Shown: positions 7,332 through 15,449 of the stretch, piece by piece
How the letters are laid out: every line of letters starts with the position of its first letter
Position numbering within the stretch: position 1 is the first letter of the stretch
Source: Acidimicrobiia bacterium
Lineage (GTDB): Bacteria; Actinomycetota; Acidimicrobiia; Acidimicrobiales; Aldehydirespiratoraceae
Reading direction: 5' to 3'
Assembly: GCA_022828135.1 (NCBI GenBank)
Contig: JAJEJB010000036.1
Location: forward strand, 1-46,232
DNA length: 46,232 bases
Notes under the pieces: generated by a model
The model's input: the letters and a program-made list of their open reading frames with translations, nothing else
Databases searched by the model: none
Told to the model about the DNA's origin: nothing
Program-made: the position numbers and the translations under genes

Positions 7332-8090
7332 TCACTCGCCTCGGAACTCGGGCGTTCGGCGCTCGGCCATGGCCCAGGATCCCTCTGCGAAGTCCGCCGT
7401 GTGCTGGAGGCGGTCCTGCTCCCGGTGCTCGTGGAACGTGGCCGCCTCCACCTGATCGGCCAGGTCGCCTCGCAGTGTGGCCCGGATCGACCTCACCGCC
7501 AGCGGCGCCGACATGGCGATCTCGCGGGCCATGGCGTGCGCCTCCGACCGGACCTCGTCGCGGTCCACGAGGCGGTCGGCCAGACCGAGCCTCGCCGCCT
7601 CCTCCCCCGGCACTCGCCGGCCCGTGTAGAGCAGGTCGGCGGCCACTTGCGGGCCTACCAGCCGGGGCAGGGTCACGCTCAGGCCGAAGCCCTGATGGAA
7701 GCCGAGCCGGGCGAAGTTGGCGCTGAAGCGGGCCTCGGGCGCGGCCACCCGGAAGTCGGCAGTCAGCGCCAGGCCCAGGCCGCCGCCCACCGCCGCGCCG
7801 TGCACCGCCGCCACCACCGGAGTGTGGGTGCGGAAGATGCGGACCGCGGCCGCGTACAGGTCCTCAGTGGTGTAGCGGGCGCCCTCGGGCGAGAAGTCGG
7901 CGCCCGCGCAGAAGTGCTTGCCCTGCGCGCACAGCACCGCGGCCCGGCAGCGGGGGTCGTCGTCCAGCGACTCCAGCCCGTCGGCGATCCCGTCGATCAT
8001 CTCCAGCGAGAAGAAGTTGTTGGGCGGGCGACGCAACTCGATCGTGGCCACGTAGTCGTCGCCAATCTCGATCGCCACCGGGTCAGTCAT
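7332..8090 (-). CDS. Enoyl-CoA hydratase/isomerase (crotonase) family protein
   Basis: 252 residues from ATG 8088-8090. A much longer frame continues upstream but is antisense to the serpin gene and is rejected. The crotonase fold is clear: GKHFCAGADFSPEG for the first oxyanion strand and HGAAVGGGLGLALTADFRV for the second. The two glutamates used by enoyl-CoA hydratase are both absent: the GGG-C-E position reads GGGLG, and the Q-P-E position reads N-F-A. The enzyme is therefore unlikely to be a normal hydratase; an isomerase, a thioesterase-like activity or another CoA reaction is more likely. It is a single gene, divergent from the serpin gene, with a 61-bp gap between starts. Confidence 0.8.
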   Translation of the reverse strand: MTDPVAIEIGDDYVATIELRRPPNNFFSLEMIDGIADGLESLDDDPRCRAAVLCAQGKHFCAGADFSPEGARYTTEDLYAAAVRIFRTHTPVVAAVHGAAVGGGLGLALTADFRVAAPEARFSANFARLGFHQGFGLSVTLPRLVGPQVAADLLYTGRRVPGEEAARLGLADRLVDRDEVRSEAHAMAREIAMSAPLAVRSIRATLRGDLADQVEAATFHEHREQDRLQHTADFAEGSWAMAERRTPEFRGE

Positions 8091-8151
8091 CGGGCAGACG
8101 CTACCAACGGCCTCGGGAACCTGGGGCGTGGTTGTAACGTCCAAGTGCGTG

Positions 8152-9537
8152 ATGAAGTTCCTCGGATTCGTGGTCGTGCTGTGCTCTGTCGCCGCGGCAT
8201 GCGGTTCCTCGGACACGACGGCGCCAGCCCCAGAACCGGTCGCTGACCCCACAACCACCCAAGAACCAGCCCCAGAACCGGCCGACACCACCACGACAGC
8301 CCCAGAACCGGCTGTTGATCCCACGGACACCCAAGAACCAGCGCCACAACCGGCCGACACCACGACCAGCACGACCACCACTACGACGACAACGACACCG
8401 CCGGATCCGGTGGCTGATCGGCTGCCGGCCGACCCCGACGCCCCGGCGGCCGACTGGGTGGCCGGCGTCAACGCAGCCGGGTGGGACTTCCACCGGCAGC
8501 TTGAGGGCAACGCCGTCTCCAGCCCGATCAGCATCGGCACCGCCTTCAGCCTGAGCCGGGCCGGGGCCTCGGCCGACTCCGCCGCTGCCCTCGACCAGAT
8601 CTTCGGGTTCCCCGAGGCCAGCCTGCACAGCGCGGCCAACGCGGTCGATCTCTCGCTGGCCGGGGCCTCGGTGGAGCCCACCACCCTGGAGGTGGCCAAC
8701 CGGCTCTTCCCCGACACCGGATTCTCGCCGCGGCAAGAGTTCCTCAACATCGCCGCCACCCAGTACGGGGCCGCCATCGAACCGATCGACACCAGCGACG
8801 GCGCCGCCGCGGCCGAGGCCGTCAACCGGTGGGTCTCCGAGCGCACCCGCGGGCTGATCCCCACCATCGTCGACGCCGGCGCCGTCCAGGACCAGCAGCT
8901 CGTCCTCGTCAACACCGTGTACCTCAAGGCCGACTGGCTCGTGCAGTTCCTGCCCGACTACACGGAGGACGGCGAGTTCACCACCGGCGACAACCGGACG
9001 GTGACGGTGCCGTTCATGAACGACCGGATCCCGTTCGAGCGCCGCTACGTCAGGCTCGAGGGCGCCGACGCGGTCGAGCTCCCCTACGAGGGCCGCGAAC
9101 TCGCCATGTGGCTCGTCGTCCCCCACGACCCGGCTGGGCTGGAGGCCGTCGAACAATCGCTCGACGCGGCTGCCCTCACCGGGCTGCCGAGCGCCGCCCG
9201 GACGGGGCCCGTCGAACTGGCCATGCCCAAGTGGGAGCAGACCCTGCCGCCCGCCGACCTGTTCGAATGGCTCTGCCCGCGGGGGTTCTGCCCCGGCGCC
9301 CGCTTCGAGGGCATCGCCCCCGGCATCTTCATCAGCGCCGCGCTCCACGGCGCCAAGGTGATCGTCGACGAGAAGGGCACCGAAGCGGCCGCATCCACCG
9401 CCCTGATGTTCCCGACGTCCATGCCGCCCGAGCCCGACCTGAGGATCGTGGCCGATCGGCCCTTCCTGTGGGCCATCGTCCACCAGGACACCGGTGCGCT
9501 GCTGTTCGTGGGCCGCCTCGTCAAACCGGCCGGGTAG
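8152..9537 (+). CDS. Lipoprotein serpin (serine protease inhibitor)
   Basis: 461 residues from ATG 8152. A lipoprotein signal peptide (MKFLGFVVVLCSVAAAC, lipobox VAAAC) is followed by a Thr/Pro/Glu-rich spacer with repeated APEPA-D-TTT units and a run of nine Thr, then a full serpin domain. The reactive-loop hinge reads EKGTEAAASTALMF, the small-residue pattern of inhibitory serpins, and the C-terminal signature reads DRPFLWAIVHQDTGALLFVG. Counting from hinge Glu as P17 places P1-P1' at about Ser-Met, so the target is not obviously trypsin-like. The protein should be anchored outside the membrane on a flexible stalk and trap foreign or own proteases. A short hairpin (CTTCTC...GAGAAG) lies downstream near 9552-9572. 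Confidence 0.9.
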   Translation: MKFLGFVVVLCSVAAACGSSDTTAPAPEPVADPTTTQEPAPEPADTTTTAPEPAVDPTDTQEPAPQPADTTTSTTTTTTTTTPPDPVADRLPADPDAPAADWVAGVNAAGWDFHRQLEGNAVSSPISIGTAFSLSRAGASADSAAALDQIFGFPEASLHSAANAVDLSLAGASVEPTTLEVANRLFPDTGFSPRQEFLNIAATQYGAAIEPIDTSDGAAAAEAVNRWVSERTRGLIPTIVDAGAVQDQQLVLVNTVYLKADWLVQFLPDYTEDGEFTTGDNRTVTVPFMNDRIPFERRYVRLEGADAVELPYEGRELAMWLVVPHDPAGLEAVEQSLDAAALTGLPSAARTGPVELAMPKWEQTLPPADLFEWLCPRGFCPGARFEGIAPGIFISAALHGAKVIVDEKGTEAAASTALMFPTSMPPEPDLRIVADRPFLWAIVHQDTGALLFVGRLVKPAG

Positions 9538-9617
9538 CACTCGCAGCGCAACTTCTCACCTCCGAGAAGCGCCGAACGGACCGACAGCTCGGTTGGTATG
9601 TTGCCGGCCCGCCAATA

Positions 9618-9640
9618 ATCGACTATCGTCGATGGTCGAT
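9618..9640. promoter_or_regulatory. Operator-like palindrome overlapping the arsR-type start codon
   Basis: The outer arms ATCGAC and GTCGAT and the inner ATCG/CGAT pairs make a 23-bp palindrome with only two mismatched pairs around the centre. It ends inside the ATG of the ArsR-family gene. ArsR/SmtB repressors bind 12-2-12-type inverted repeats in their own promoters, so autoregulation is the natural reading. No metal ligand was inferred. Confidence 0.65.
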
Positions 9641-9971
9641 GAACACCGCGACGCAGAACCCCACACGACCGGCACTCTCCCAGGATGACGCCGACGAGTA
9701 CGCGAGCTGGTTCCGATGCCTGGCCGACGGGACGCGGCTGCTCGTGCTCAACACCGTGGCCACCGCGGGGCGGACCATGACGGTCGGCGAGATCGTCGAC
9801 CGTGTCGGTGTAGGCCAGTCGACGGTGTCGCACCATCTTCGCACGCTGGCCGAAGAGCGGTTCGTCCACATGCAGGCCGACGGGACGCGGACGCTCGTCA
9901 CCGTGAATCCGAACTGCCTGCAGGAGTTCCCGGAGGCGGCCGCCCGGATAATGGGCTTCCATTCGCCGTGA
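9639..9971 (+). CDS. ArsR/SmtB-family transcriptional regulator
   Basis: 110 residues from ATG 9639. The winged helix-turn-helix is clear: SWFRCLADGTRLLVLNTV, then MTVGEIVDRVGVGQSTVSHH as the recognition helix region, then a wing ending in DGTRTLVTVN. The classical ELCVCDL metal site is missing; the equivalent segment reads MTVGEIVD, so it may sense another metal, a metalloid or an organic ligand. The stop overlaps the permease start by GTGA, so the regulator and transporter are one unit. A palindromic operator overlaps its own start, suggesting self-repression. Confidence 0.85.
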   Translation: MNTATQNPTRPALSQDDADEYASWFRCLADGTRLLVLNTVATAGRTMTVGEIVDRVGVGQSTVSHHLRTLAEERFVHMQADGTRTLVTVNPNCLQEFPEAAARIMGFHSP

Positions 9972-10906
9972 CCTCCCTGTCGGGGGCGGCGCTGCTGATC
10001 GCGGAGATGGTCGGGCTGCTTCTGGCGGTCACGTTCGGTGTCACGCTGCTGCAGCGCCGGCTCGGCGACGCCACCATCCGGCGGTGGATGGGCGGGCCTC
10101 CACGGCGAGCCGCGCTCAAGGGCATCGCCGTGGGCTTCGTCACGCCGTTCTGCACCTACTCGGCCATACCGGTCCTCGTCGGCATGCGCCAAGCCGGTGT
10201 GCGGCCCGCGGGATACGCCGCCTTCATCTTCGCCGCGCCGGTGGTCGACCCGGTGCTCATCGGCGCACTGGCCATCATCATCGGCCCGGCCGGGGCGGCC
10301 GTCTACGTCACCACCGCCTTCGCGGCGGCCTTCCTGCTGGCTCTCATAGTCGACGCGGTCGACATCGCCCCCCACCTCAAGCCGGTCCCGGCGCTGGTCG
10401 GGCAGCCCGCCCCGCCAAGCGGCCCTGCCGAGCCGCGGACTCAGTCACCGCCGGCGGGCTGCCCGTCACCGCAGGAGACCCAGTGGGCCGGATGGCGGGC
10501 CGAGTCGCGGGCAGCGTGGTGCCGGGCTGCGACGCTCCTGAGGGGCATGGCCTGGCTCATCGCGGCAGGCGTCGGCGTGGGACTGGCGATCGGCCTGCTC
10601 GTCCCCACCGACGCCCTCGCCATCATCGCCGGCGCCCACAACCCGCTGGCCGTTCCCGCGGCCGCGGCCGCCGGCGTCCCCCTCTACTTCGGCACCGAGC
10701 TCTTCATCCCCATCGGCGACGCCCTCCACGCCAAGGGAGCCGGCACCGGCTCCATCGTGGCCCTGGTCATCGCCGGCGCCGGTGCCAACATCCCGGAGTT
10801 CGCGCTGCTCACCAAGATCGCCCGGGGCCGGGTAGTGGCCGCGTTCTTCGCCTACGTGTTCGTCGTGGCCACATCCGCCGGCCTGCTCACCGACCTGATC
10901 CTGTAG
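9968..10906 (+). CDS. Permease of the UPF0718/ArsP (DUF318) family
   Basis: 312 residues from GTG 9968, in a 4-bp overlap with the regulator stop. About eight membrane helices in two homologous halves: the first half has GFVTPFCTYSAIPVLVGM and AAPVVDPVLIGALAIIIG; the second has YFGTELFIPIGDAL and AGAGANIPEFALLTKI. A hydrophilic Pro-rich loop at about residues 140-180 joins them. In ArsP the helix motif is usually T-P-F-C-S-C-S; here only the first Cys is kept (TPFCTYS), so transport of trivalent organoarsenicals is uncertain and another metal or metalloid is possible. Located in the cytoplasmic membrane and probably induced through the adjacent regulator. Confidence 0.8.
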   Translation: MTSLSGAALLIAEMVGLLLAVTFGVTLLQRRLGDATIRRWMGGPPRRAALKGIAVGFVTPFCTYSAIPVLVGMRQAGVRPAGYAAFIFAAPVVDPVLIGALAIIIGPAGAAVYVTTAFAAAFLLALIVDAVDIAPHLKPVPALVGQPAPPSGPAEPRTQSPPAGCPSPQETQWAGWRAESRAAWCRAATLLRGMAWLIAAGVGVGLAIGLLVPTDALAIIAGAHNPLAVPAAAAAGVPLYFGTELFIPIGDALHAKGAGTGSIVALVIAGAGANIPEFALLTKIARGRVVAAFFAYVFVVATSAGLLTDLIL

Positions 10907-10932
10907 ACACAGTTGATCCTGTAGACACAGTT
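10897..10932. repeat. Two perfect tandem 18-bp repeats at the permease stop codon
   Basis: The unit GATCCTGTAGACACAGTT occurs twice in direct succession; the first copy contains the permease TAG stop. Each unit holds the short dyad CTGT-AGAC-ACAG. The second copy may be a slippage duplication. Another short direct repeat (AAGCAGACCCC twice) follows at about 10989-11015. Confidence 0.75.
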
Positions 10933-11025
10933 GCACCGACCGGCGGAGGGCCGCGGCTCATCCGCTGATCGGCACCGATGATCCCGTAAGCAGACCCCTC
11001 GCAAGCAGACCCCCAAGGACCTCCG

Positions 11026-11394
11026 ATGGCGAACACCCGCAAGAAGACGACGAAGAAGATCGACAACGAAGCGGCCGTGCTGGAGAAGGTCGCGGCCATG
11101 CCCGAGCCCTACCGAGCCATGGGCGAGCGGCTCCACGAACTCATCCTCCAGAGCGCGCCGGAACTCCAAGCCCGACCGTGGTACGGGATGCCGGGCTATG
11201 CGAACGGCTCCGGCCCCGTCCTGTGCTTCTTCCGGCTGGACGACTACATGACCTTCGGCCTCACCGAGAAGGCCAGCTTCGAGCTGGAGGACGGCGCGCC
11301 CCACCAGCTCATGGAATGCGCCTGGTTCTTCACCTCGCTCGACGACGCCACCGAGGCCGAACTCGCAGCCATCGTCCGCAAGGCCGTCCGCTGA
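11026..11394 (+). CDS. DUF1801 (YdhG-like) family protein
   Basis: 122 residues from ATG 11026, preceded by AAGGAC. The basic N-terminus (ANTRKKTTKK) leads into the small alpha/beta domain with MPEPYRAMGERLHELI, a central WYGMPGYANGSGPVLCFF and a later MTFGLTEKASFELED. These are the conserved strands of the DUF1801 fold, sometimes called iron-chaperone-like. Cytoplasmic and of unknown function. It lies in line with the permease and the DUF418 gene but without overlap, so an operon is possible only. Confidence 0.75.
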   Translation: MANTRKKTTKKIDNEAAVLEKVAAMPEPYRAMGERLHELILQSAPELQARPWYGMPGYANGSGPVLCFFRLDDYMTFGLTEKASFELEDGAPHQLMECAWFFTSLDDATEAELAAIVRKAVR

Positions 11395-11431
11395 AGTCGT
11401 GCGCCCCAGCGCCCTGCGGGACGGCTGACCG

Positions 11432-12614
11432 GTGGTGACCCGGTCCCCCACCCCACGATCCGCTCGCAGGCGGGCATCGGGACCGGTCCCGGCGGCCGAG
11501 CGGATCACCTCGCTCGACGCCGTCCGGGGTGTGGCCGTGCTCGGCATCCTGCCCATGAACGCGTTGGCCTTCGGCCTGGCGTCGGCCGCCTACTTCAACG
11601 TCTCCGCCGGCGGGATCCGTCAACCCTTCGACTGGGTCGTCGGCGTGGCGACCATGATCTTCGTCAACCAGAAGATGATGGCGCTGTTCTCGCTGCTGTT
11701 CGGCGTGGGCGTCGTCGTGTTCGCCGACCGGGCCAAGGCCAAGGGTCGCCGGGTCGTCTGGCTGAGCCTGTGGCGCTTCCTGCTGCTGCTCCTCGTCGGC
11801 CTCGCCCACACCGCCGTATGGGACGGCGACGTCCTGGTCCTCTACGCCCTGTGCGCGCCGATCGTGCTGCTGGTCCGCAAGCTCCCGGCGGGCCTGCTGA
11901 TCGGCTCGGGGGTGGTGCTGGCCCTGGCCGGCGGCCTAACCGCGCCCCTGTTCCAGAGCACCGTGGGCGCCGACGGAGCCGAGCTCGGCGACTACTGGCT
12001 CACCGACATGGGCGACATGTCGGGCACGGTTGCGGGCTGGTTCTACCTGGACGTCTCCGGGCGGGCCCTGGGGCTGATGCTGATCGGCGTCGCTCTGTTC
12101 CGGCTCGGCATCGTGCAGGGGCAGCGAGACGACGGCTACTACCGGCGCATGGCCCTCTGGGGCCTCGCCGCGGGAACGACGGTCACCGCCGCCGAGTTCG
12201 TGTTCCGGATCGCGGGCGACTGGTCACCGGACCACGCGCTCACGGGACACCTGCTCACCGCCCTGGGGACGATCCCCATGGCCCTCGGCTACATGGCGCT
12301 GATCATCATGTGGAACCGGCGCAACCGCCACCACATCGAGCGCTTCCGCAGCGTCGGGAGGATGGCGCTCACCAACTACCTCTCCCAGACCATCCTCGGC
12401 GTCACCATGCTCACGCTGTGGTGGGGCGGCGTCGACCTCAGCCGCACCATGATCGCGGTGTGGATCCTCGGCGTCTGGGGCCTGCAGATCTGGTGGGTCG
12501 ACGTGGTGGCTGGCCCGGTTCCGGTACGGGCCCTTCGAATGGGCATGGCGCTGCGCCACCTATCGCACGAGGCAACCGCTACGACAGAAGGCTCCGGCGA
12601 ACGAGCCGCAGTAG
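11432..12614 (+). pseudogene. DUF418 membrane protein with an apparent 1-base frameshift near its end
   Basis: From GTG 11432 the frame encodes a typical DUF418 protein: N-terminal ITSLDAVRGVAVLGILPMN, about eight to ten membrane helices, and ITNYLSQ-type helix (MALTNYLSQTILGVTML). At GGG 12495-12497 the frame changes. In the original frame it runs on as non-family sequence to 12742, overlapping the next gene. Skipping one G restores the family's C-terminal signature W-x-x-x-F-x-x-GPFEWAWR-x-x-TY, ending at TAG 12612-12614, 40 bp before the next start. So either the gene is broken in its last 40 codons or the sequence has one extra G. DUF418 proteins are membrane proteins of unclear function. 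Confidence 0.8.
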
Positions 12615-12654
12615 TCGGCCGTCCCAGGGAGCCCGCTCGGAGTAGTGTCGTTGT

Positions 12655-13656
12655 GTGGCCGGGCTCGGCGTGGGTGGCCTCTCCGCGGATCAGCTCGATG
12701 CGCTCAGGCGCGACGGGTTCGTGGCCATCGAGAGCCTGTTGACCGACGAGGATCTCACTCCCGTCTACAGCGAGTACGAGCGGATCCTCGACGGCCGGGT
12801 CGACCGCCTGCTCGCCGACGGCACGTTGAGCGAGCGGCCCGGAGGTGGATTCGGTGACCGCTACTCGGCCGTGCTGGCTGCCGATCCACTCTCGCATCGA
12901 TGGTTCAACATCTCGCTGCCGTTGATCAACGGACCCGTCGATGCCGAGTCCTACGTCATGCACTGCGGCCCGGCCGTGTTCGACCTGCTTCGGCATCCGG
13001 CCATCCTCGATGTCGTCGAGTCGGTCATCGGACCCGAGATCGCATCGAACCCGGTTCAGCAGATGCGCATGAAGCCGCCGGTGGACGCCGTGGCCGACGA
13101 GTCTCTGCGGTTGCACTCCAACATCGGGGTGACCACCTGGCATCAAGACATCGTCGCCCTGCTGCCCGACGCCGACGACACCCGGATCGTCACCGTGTGG
13201 GTCGCGCTCACGGACGCCTTCGTCGACAACGGCTGCCTGGTGTCGATCCCCGGCTCGCACCGCCTCGGCCCGCAGGTGCACTGCGCCAACGAGGACCTGG
13301 CGTCGGAGCCCTACGTTCCGCCCGCGGTCCTCGCCGGCATGAGGGAGCAGCCGCTGCCGGTGCGGCGAGGCGGTGTGGTGCTCTTCGACAAGCTGAACGC
13401 TCACCGGTCGCTGCCCAACCGCTCCGGATCGATGCGGTGGAGCATGGACCTGCGCTACAACCCGATCGGCCAGGGCAGCGGCCGGCCCGCCTTCCCGGCC
13501 TTCGTCGCCCGGAGCGAGCGGCAGCCCGAGTCGGTGCTCGAGGACTTCGAGGCGTGGAAAGCGATGTGGGACGACGCCCGCGAGGCGATCATCAGCGGCG
13601 CCTATCCCGATCGCATCTTCGAGGACACCCGCTGGAACGACCAAGCCGTCTGCTAG
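12655..13656 (+). CDS. Phytanoyl-CoA dioxygenase (PhyH) family protein
   Basis: 333 residues from GTG 12655. Double-stranded beta-helix Fe(II)/2-oxoglutarate oxygenase: the metal-binding H163-Q-D165 lies in TTWHQDIVALLPD and the distal H250 in KLNAHRSLPN, with a nearby Arg in GSMRWSMDLRYNP for 2-oxoglutarate. SIPGSHRLG is also typical of the family. Such enzymes hydroxylate small molecules; the substrate cannot be told. The DUF418 frame reads into this gene only because of the frameshift upstream. The last codons overlap a VapC remnant. Confidence 0.85.
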   Translation: MAGLGVGGLSADQLDALRRDGFVAIESLLTDEDLTPVYSEYERILDGRVDRLLADGTLSERPGGGFGDRYSAVLAADPLSHRWFNISLPLINGPVDAESYVMHCGPAVFDLLRHPAILDVVESVIGPEIASNPVQQMRMKPPVDAVADESLRLHSNIGVTTWHQDIVALLPDADDTRIVTVWVALTDAFVDNGCLVSIPGSHRLGPQVHCANEDLASEPYVPPAVLAGMREQPLPVRRGGVVLFDKLNAHRSLPNRSGSMRWSMDLRYNPIGQGSGRPAFPAFVARSERQPESVLEDFEAWKAMWDDAREAIISGAYPDRIFEDTRWNDQAVC

Positions 13657-13778
13657 ACGACGAGGAGCTCTACATCGCCCTAGCCGAGAGCCTCCACTGC
13701 CAGTTGATCACGGCAGACAACCGCATCGCGAGAGCACTCAACGACCACGATCTGATCAGCACCATCACTACCCGGTGA
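13653..13778 (+). pseudogene. VapC-type PIN-domain toxin, C-terminal remnant
   Basis: The last 41 residues of a PIN domain are preserved: DDEELYIALAESLHCQLITA followed by D-N-R-I-A-R-A, matching the final helix and strand with the acidic residue of the active site. The N-terminal two thirds, including the first catalytic Asp, and any antitoxin gene are missing, and the fragment begins inside the end of the PhyH-like gene. It is a fossil of a toxin-antitoxin locus. Confidence 0.6.
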
Positions 13779-13790
13779 GGTTCACCACAC

Positions 13791-14213
13791 CTAGGCGTCG
13801 TAGCTGGCCGGATCGATGCGGCCGCGGCCGCGCTTGGTCTCTGAGCGACGGCGCTTGGCTTGTAGCCGACGGGTTCGGGCCGCGCCCGACGGCCGAGTCG
13901 GCTTCCTCGGCGTGACACCCGCGAGTCCGTCGAGCAACCGCGCTTGCAGGCGGTCGAGTGCGATCTCGCGGTTGCGAGCCTGCGAACGGCTGTCGTCGGC
14001 GATCGTCCGCAGCTCGGTGCCGAACCGTTCGATAAGCCGCGCCCGGACGTCGGGCTCGACATCGCCGGCCGTCGTGAGATCGATCACGGCTTCGACCCGA
14101 GTGTTGGAGCGGTTGGCGTGCTGCCCGCCGGGTCCACCCGAGGGATCGAAGCGCCACACGACTGCGGTGGCCGGCACGGTTCCACCGGGGAACTCGATCA
14201 CCCGGTCCATCAA
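13791..14213 (-). CDS. arfB: Peptide chain release factor-like protein, ArfB type
   Basis: 140 residues. The RF-1 catalytic loop reads DPSGGPGGQHANRSNT with G29-G30-Q31, and the C-terminal tail is very basic (QAKRRRSETKRGRGR), which binds the empty mRNA channel. This is the layout of ArfB (YaeJ), a hydrolase that frees ribosomes stalled on broken mRNAs; there is no codon-recognition domain, as expected for that family. A second ATG immediately follows the first, so the start may be 14210. A lone gene, convergent with the PhyH gene. Confidence 0.9.
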   Translation of the reverse strand: MMDRVIEFPGGTVPATAVVWRFDPSGGPGGQHANRSNTRVEAVIDLTTAGDVEPDVRARLIERFGTELRTIADDSRSQARNREIALDRLQARLLDGLAGVTPRKPTRPSGAARTRRLQAKRRRSETKRGRGRIDPASYDA

Positions 14214-14262
14214 GAAGACCCTATCTCCGCGTCGAACTCAGACACAGAACACAACCTGTGAG

Positions 14263-14325
14263 CCGAAGCCCGAACAAAGCGAAGACGCCACTGGACTGGA
14301 AGGTGGAAACTGGAGGCGCCTTCGC
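14263..14325. repeat. Dispersed hairpin repeat, copy 1
   Basis: Shares CCGAAGCCCGAA, then GCGAAGACGCC, CTGGA and CTGGAGGCGCCTTCG with a copy at 17674-17724. GCGAAGACGCC can pair with GGCGCCTTCGC with one mismatch, loop about 25 nt. It lies in the 310-bp gap between arfB and the ABC genes. There is no following T-run, so it is not a classic terminator. The two copies flank the ABC exporter and HEPN/MNT genes. Confidence 0.6.
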
Positions 14326-14364
14326 AAAATCCCTGACCTCGACAAACCGACGGTCCTGAGACGG

Positions 14365-14400
14365 TGCTGCACATTTGAAATCGCCTTGCTGCACATTTGA
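14365..14400. repeat. Direct repeat resembling IS21-family terminal repeats
   Basis: TGCTGCACATTTGA occurs at 14365-14378 and again at 14387-14400, with the sequence AATCGCCT between. IS21-like elements carry multiple copies of a motif of this kind at their ends. No istA or istB gene follows, so if real it is a leftover terminus. The resemblance is from memory of the family and was not checked. Confidence 0.4.
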
Positions 14401-14522
14401 GAAGATCAGGAAGCGCGTTTATCAAGGTCAGAGCGTCGCCGTTACGTAGGCTGGGACCCAGAATGGGGAAAGAGGTCGGAACTGGTGCCGAGGGCGCTCG
14501 TGGCCACAGTGGAAGAGTGGTT

Positions 14523-15449
14523 GTGACTCCGGTGGTCGAGGTCGACAGGGTGTCGAAGTCCTTCGGGGCCCAGCCGGTGCTGCAAGAACTCTCGTTCTCC
14601 ATTGAGCGAGGGGAGATCTTCTGCCTGCTGGGCCCGAACGGTGCGGGGAAGACCACCACTCTGGAGATTCTGGAGGGATTCCTTGCGCCTGACGCTGGAG
14701 CGGTCGGGGTCCTTGGACACGACCCGATCACTTCCGGCGGCACCCTTCGTCGACGCGTCGGGGTAGTGCTCCAGGAGAGCGGGTTCCCGAAATACCTTCG
14801 CGTCGGCGAAATGATCGAGACTTGGCGGTCCTACTACCTCGATCCGCTGCCCTACGACGAGATTCTCGATCTGGTCGGTCTTCGCAACGACGAGACGAAG
14901 TTGGTTCGAAAGCTCTCCGGTGGGCAACGCCGGCGACTCGACTTCGCCTTAGCCGTTGCGGGGGATCCAGAGGTCATCTTTCTCGACGAGCCAACAACCG
15001 GCTTCGATCCCGAGGCACGAGCGCGCTGTTGGGAGACCATTGTCGGTCTGCGTGATCTAGGCAAGACGGTACTGCTCACTACCCACTATCTCGACGAGGC
15101 TGAGCATCTCGCCGACAGGGTCGCCGTGCTTCGGGACGGCGCAGCCGGAGCAATCGGAAGTTCCCAGGAGTTGGCCCAGTTGGCCGGTCTGGGCGTGACC
15201 GTCTCGTTTCGGATTCCGTCCGACGAAGCGAGGGTGCTCGCTAGCGGATTCCCGGGGCTGGAGGCCAGCCACGAGCTTGTGGAAGGCGAGATTGACGACA
15301 TCGGCGCGCTTGTGCGCAGAATCGAGGCACTTGACGAGCGAGCCGCGCAGCGTGCCTACGCCAGCCTTCGAATCCAGCCACCAAGCTTGGAGAAGACCTA
15401 CCTTGCTCTAGTCGGGGAGCCTCCGAGCGCAGCGGGCACGGAATCGTGA
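14523..15449 (+). CDS. ABC-2 type transporter, ATP-binding protein
   Basis: 308 residues from GTG 14523, chosen for GGAAGAG 5 bp upstream; ATG 14463 and an earlier start are possible. One ATPase domain: Walker A GPNGAGKTT, Q-loop VVLQESGFP, signature LSGGQRRRLD, Walker B VIFLDEPTTGFDP, H-loop TTHYLDEAEHLADR. The C-terminal 90 residues are the usual extra domain of drug and antibiotic exporters of the DrrA/CcmA group. The stop overlaps the permease start (GTGA). The pair should export a hydrophobic compound, perhaps for self-protection or drug resistance; the substrate is unknown. Confidence 0.9.
   Translation: MTPVVEVDRVSKSFGAQPVLQELSFSIERGEIFCLLGPNGAGKTTTLEILEGFLAPDAGAVGVLGHDPITSGGTLRRRVGVVLQESGFPKYLRVGEMIETWRSYYLDPLPYDEILDLVGLRNDETKLVRKLSGGQRRRLDFALAVAGDPEVIFLDEPTTGFDPEARARCWETIVGLRDLGKTVLLTTHYLDEAEHLADRVAVLRDGAAGAIGSSQELAQLAGLGVTVSFRIPSDEARVLASGFPGLEASHELVEGEIDDIGALVRRIEALDERAAQRAYASLRIQPPSLEKTYLALVGEPPSAAGTES

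Noticed and set aside
8091..8927. N-terminal extension of the crotonase frame by about 279 codons
   Set aside because: The extension is antisense to the serpin signal peptide and stalk, with low-complexity Val/Ser/Gly runs. The crotonase domain starts normally at 8090.
8101..9540. 479-codon minus-strand open frame opposite the serpin
   Set aside because: It mirrors the third codon positions of the serpin gene, has repetitive Gly/Arg/Val content and no domain. The serpin on the plus strand has clear motifs.
12615..12742. Apparent overlap of the DUF418 tail with the PhyH gene
   Set aside because: It exists only because of the frameshift at 12495-12497; the tail has no family similarity.
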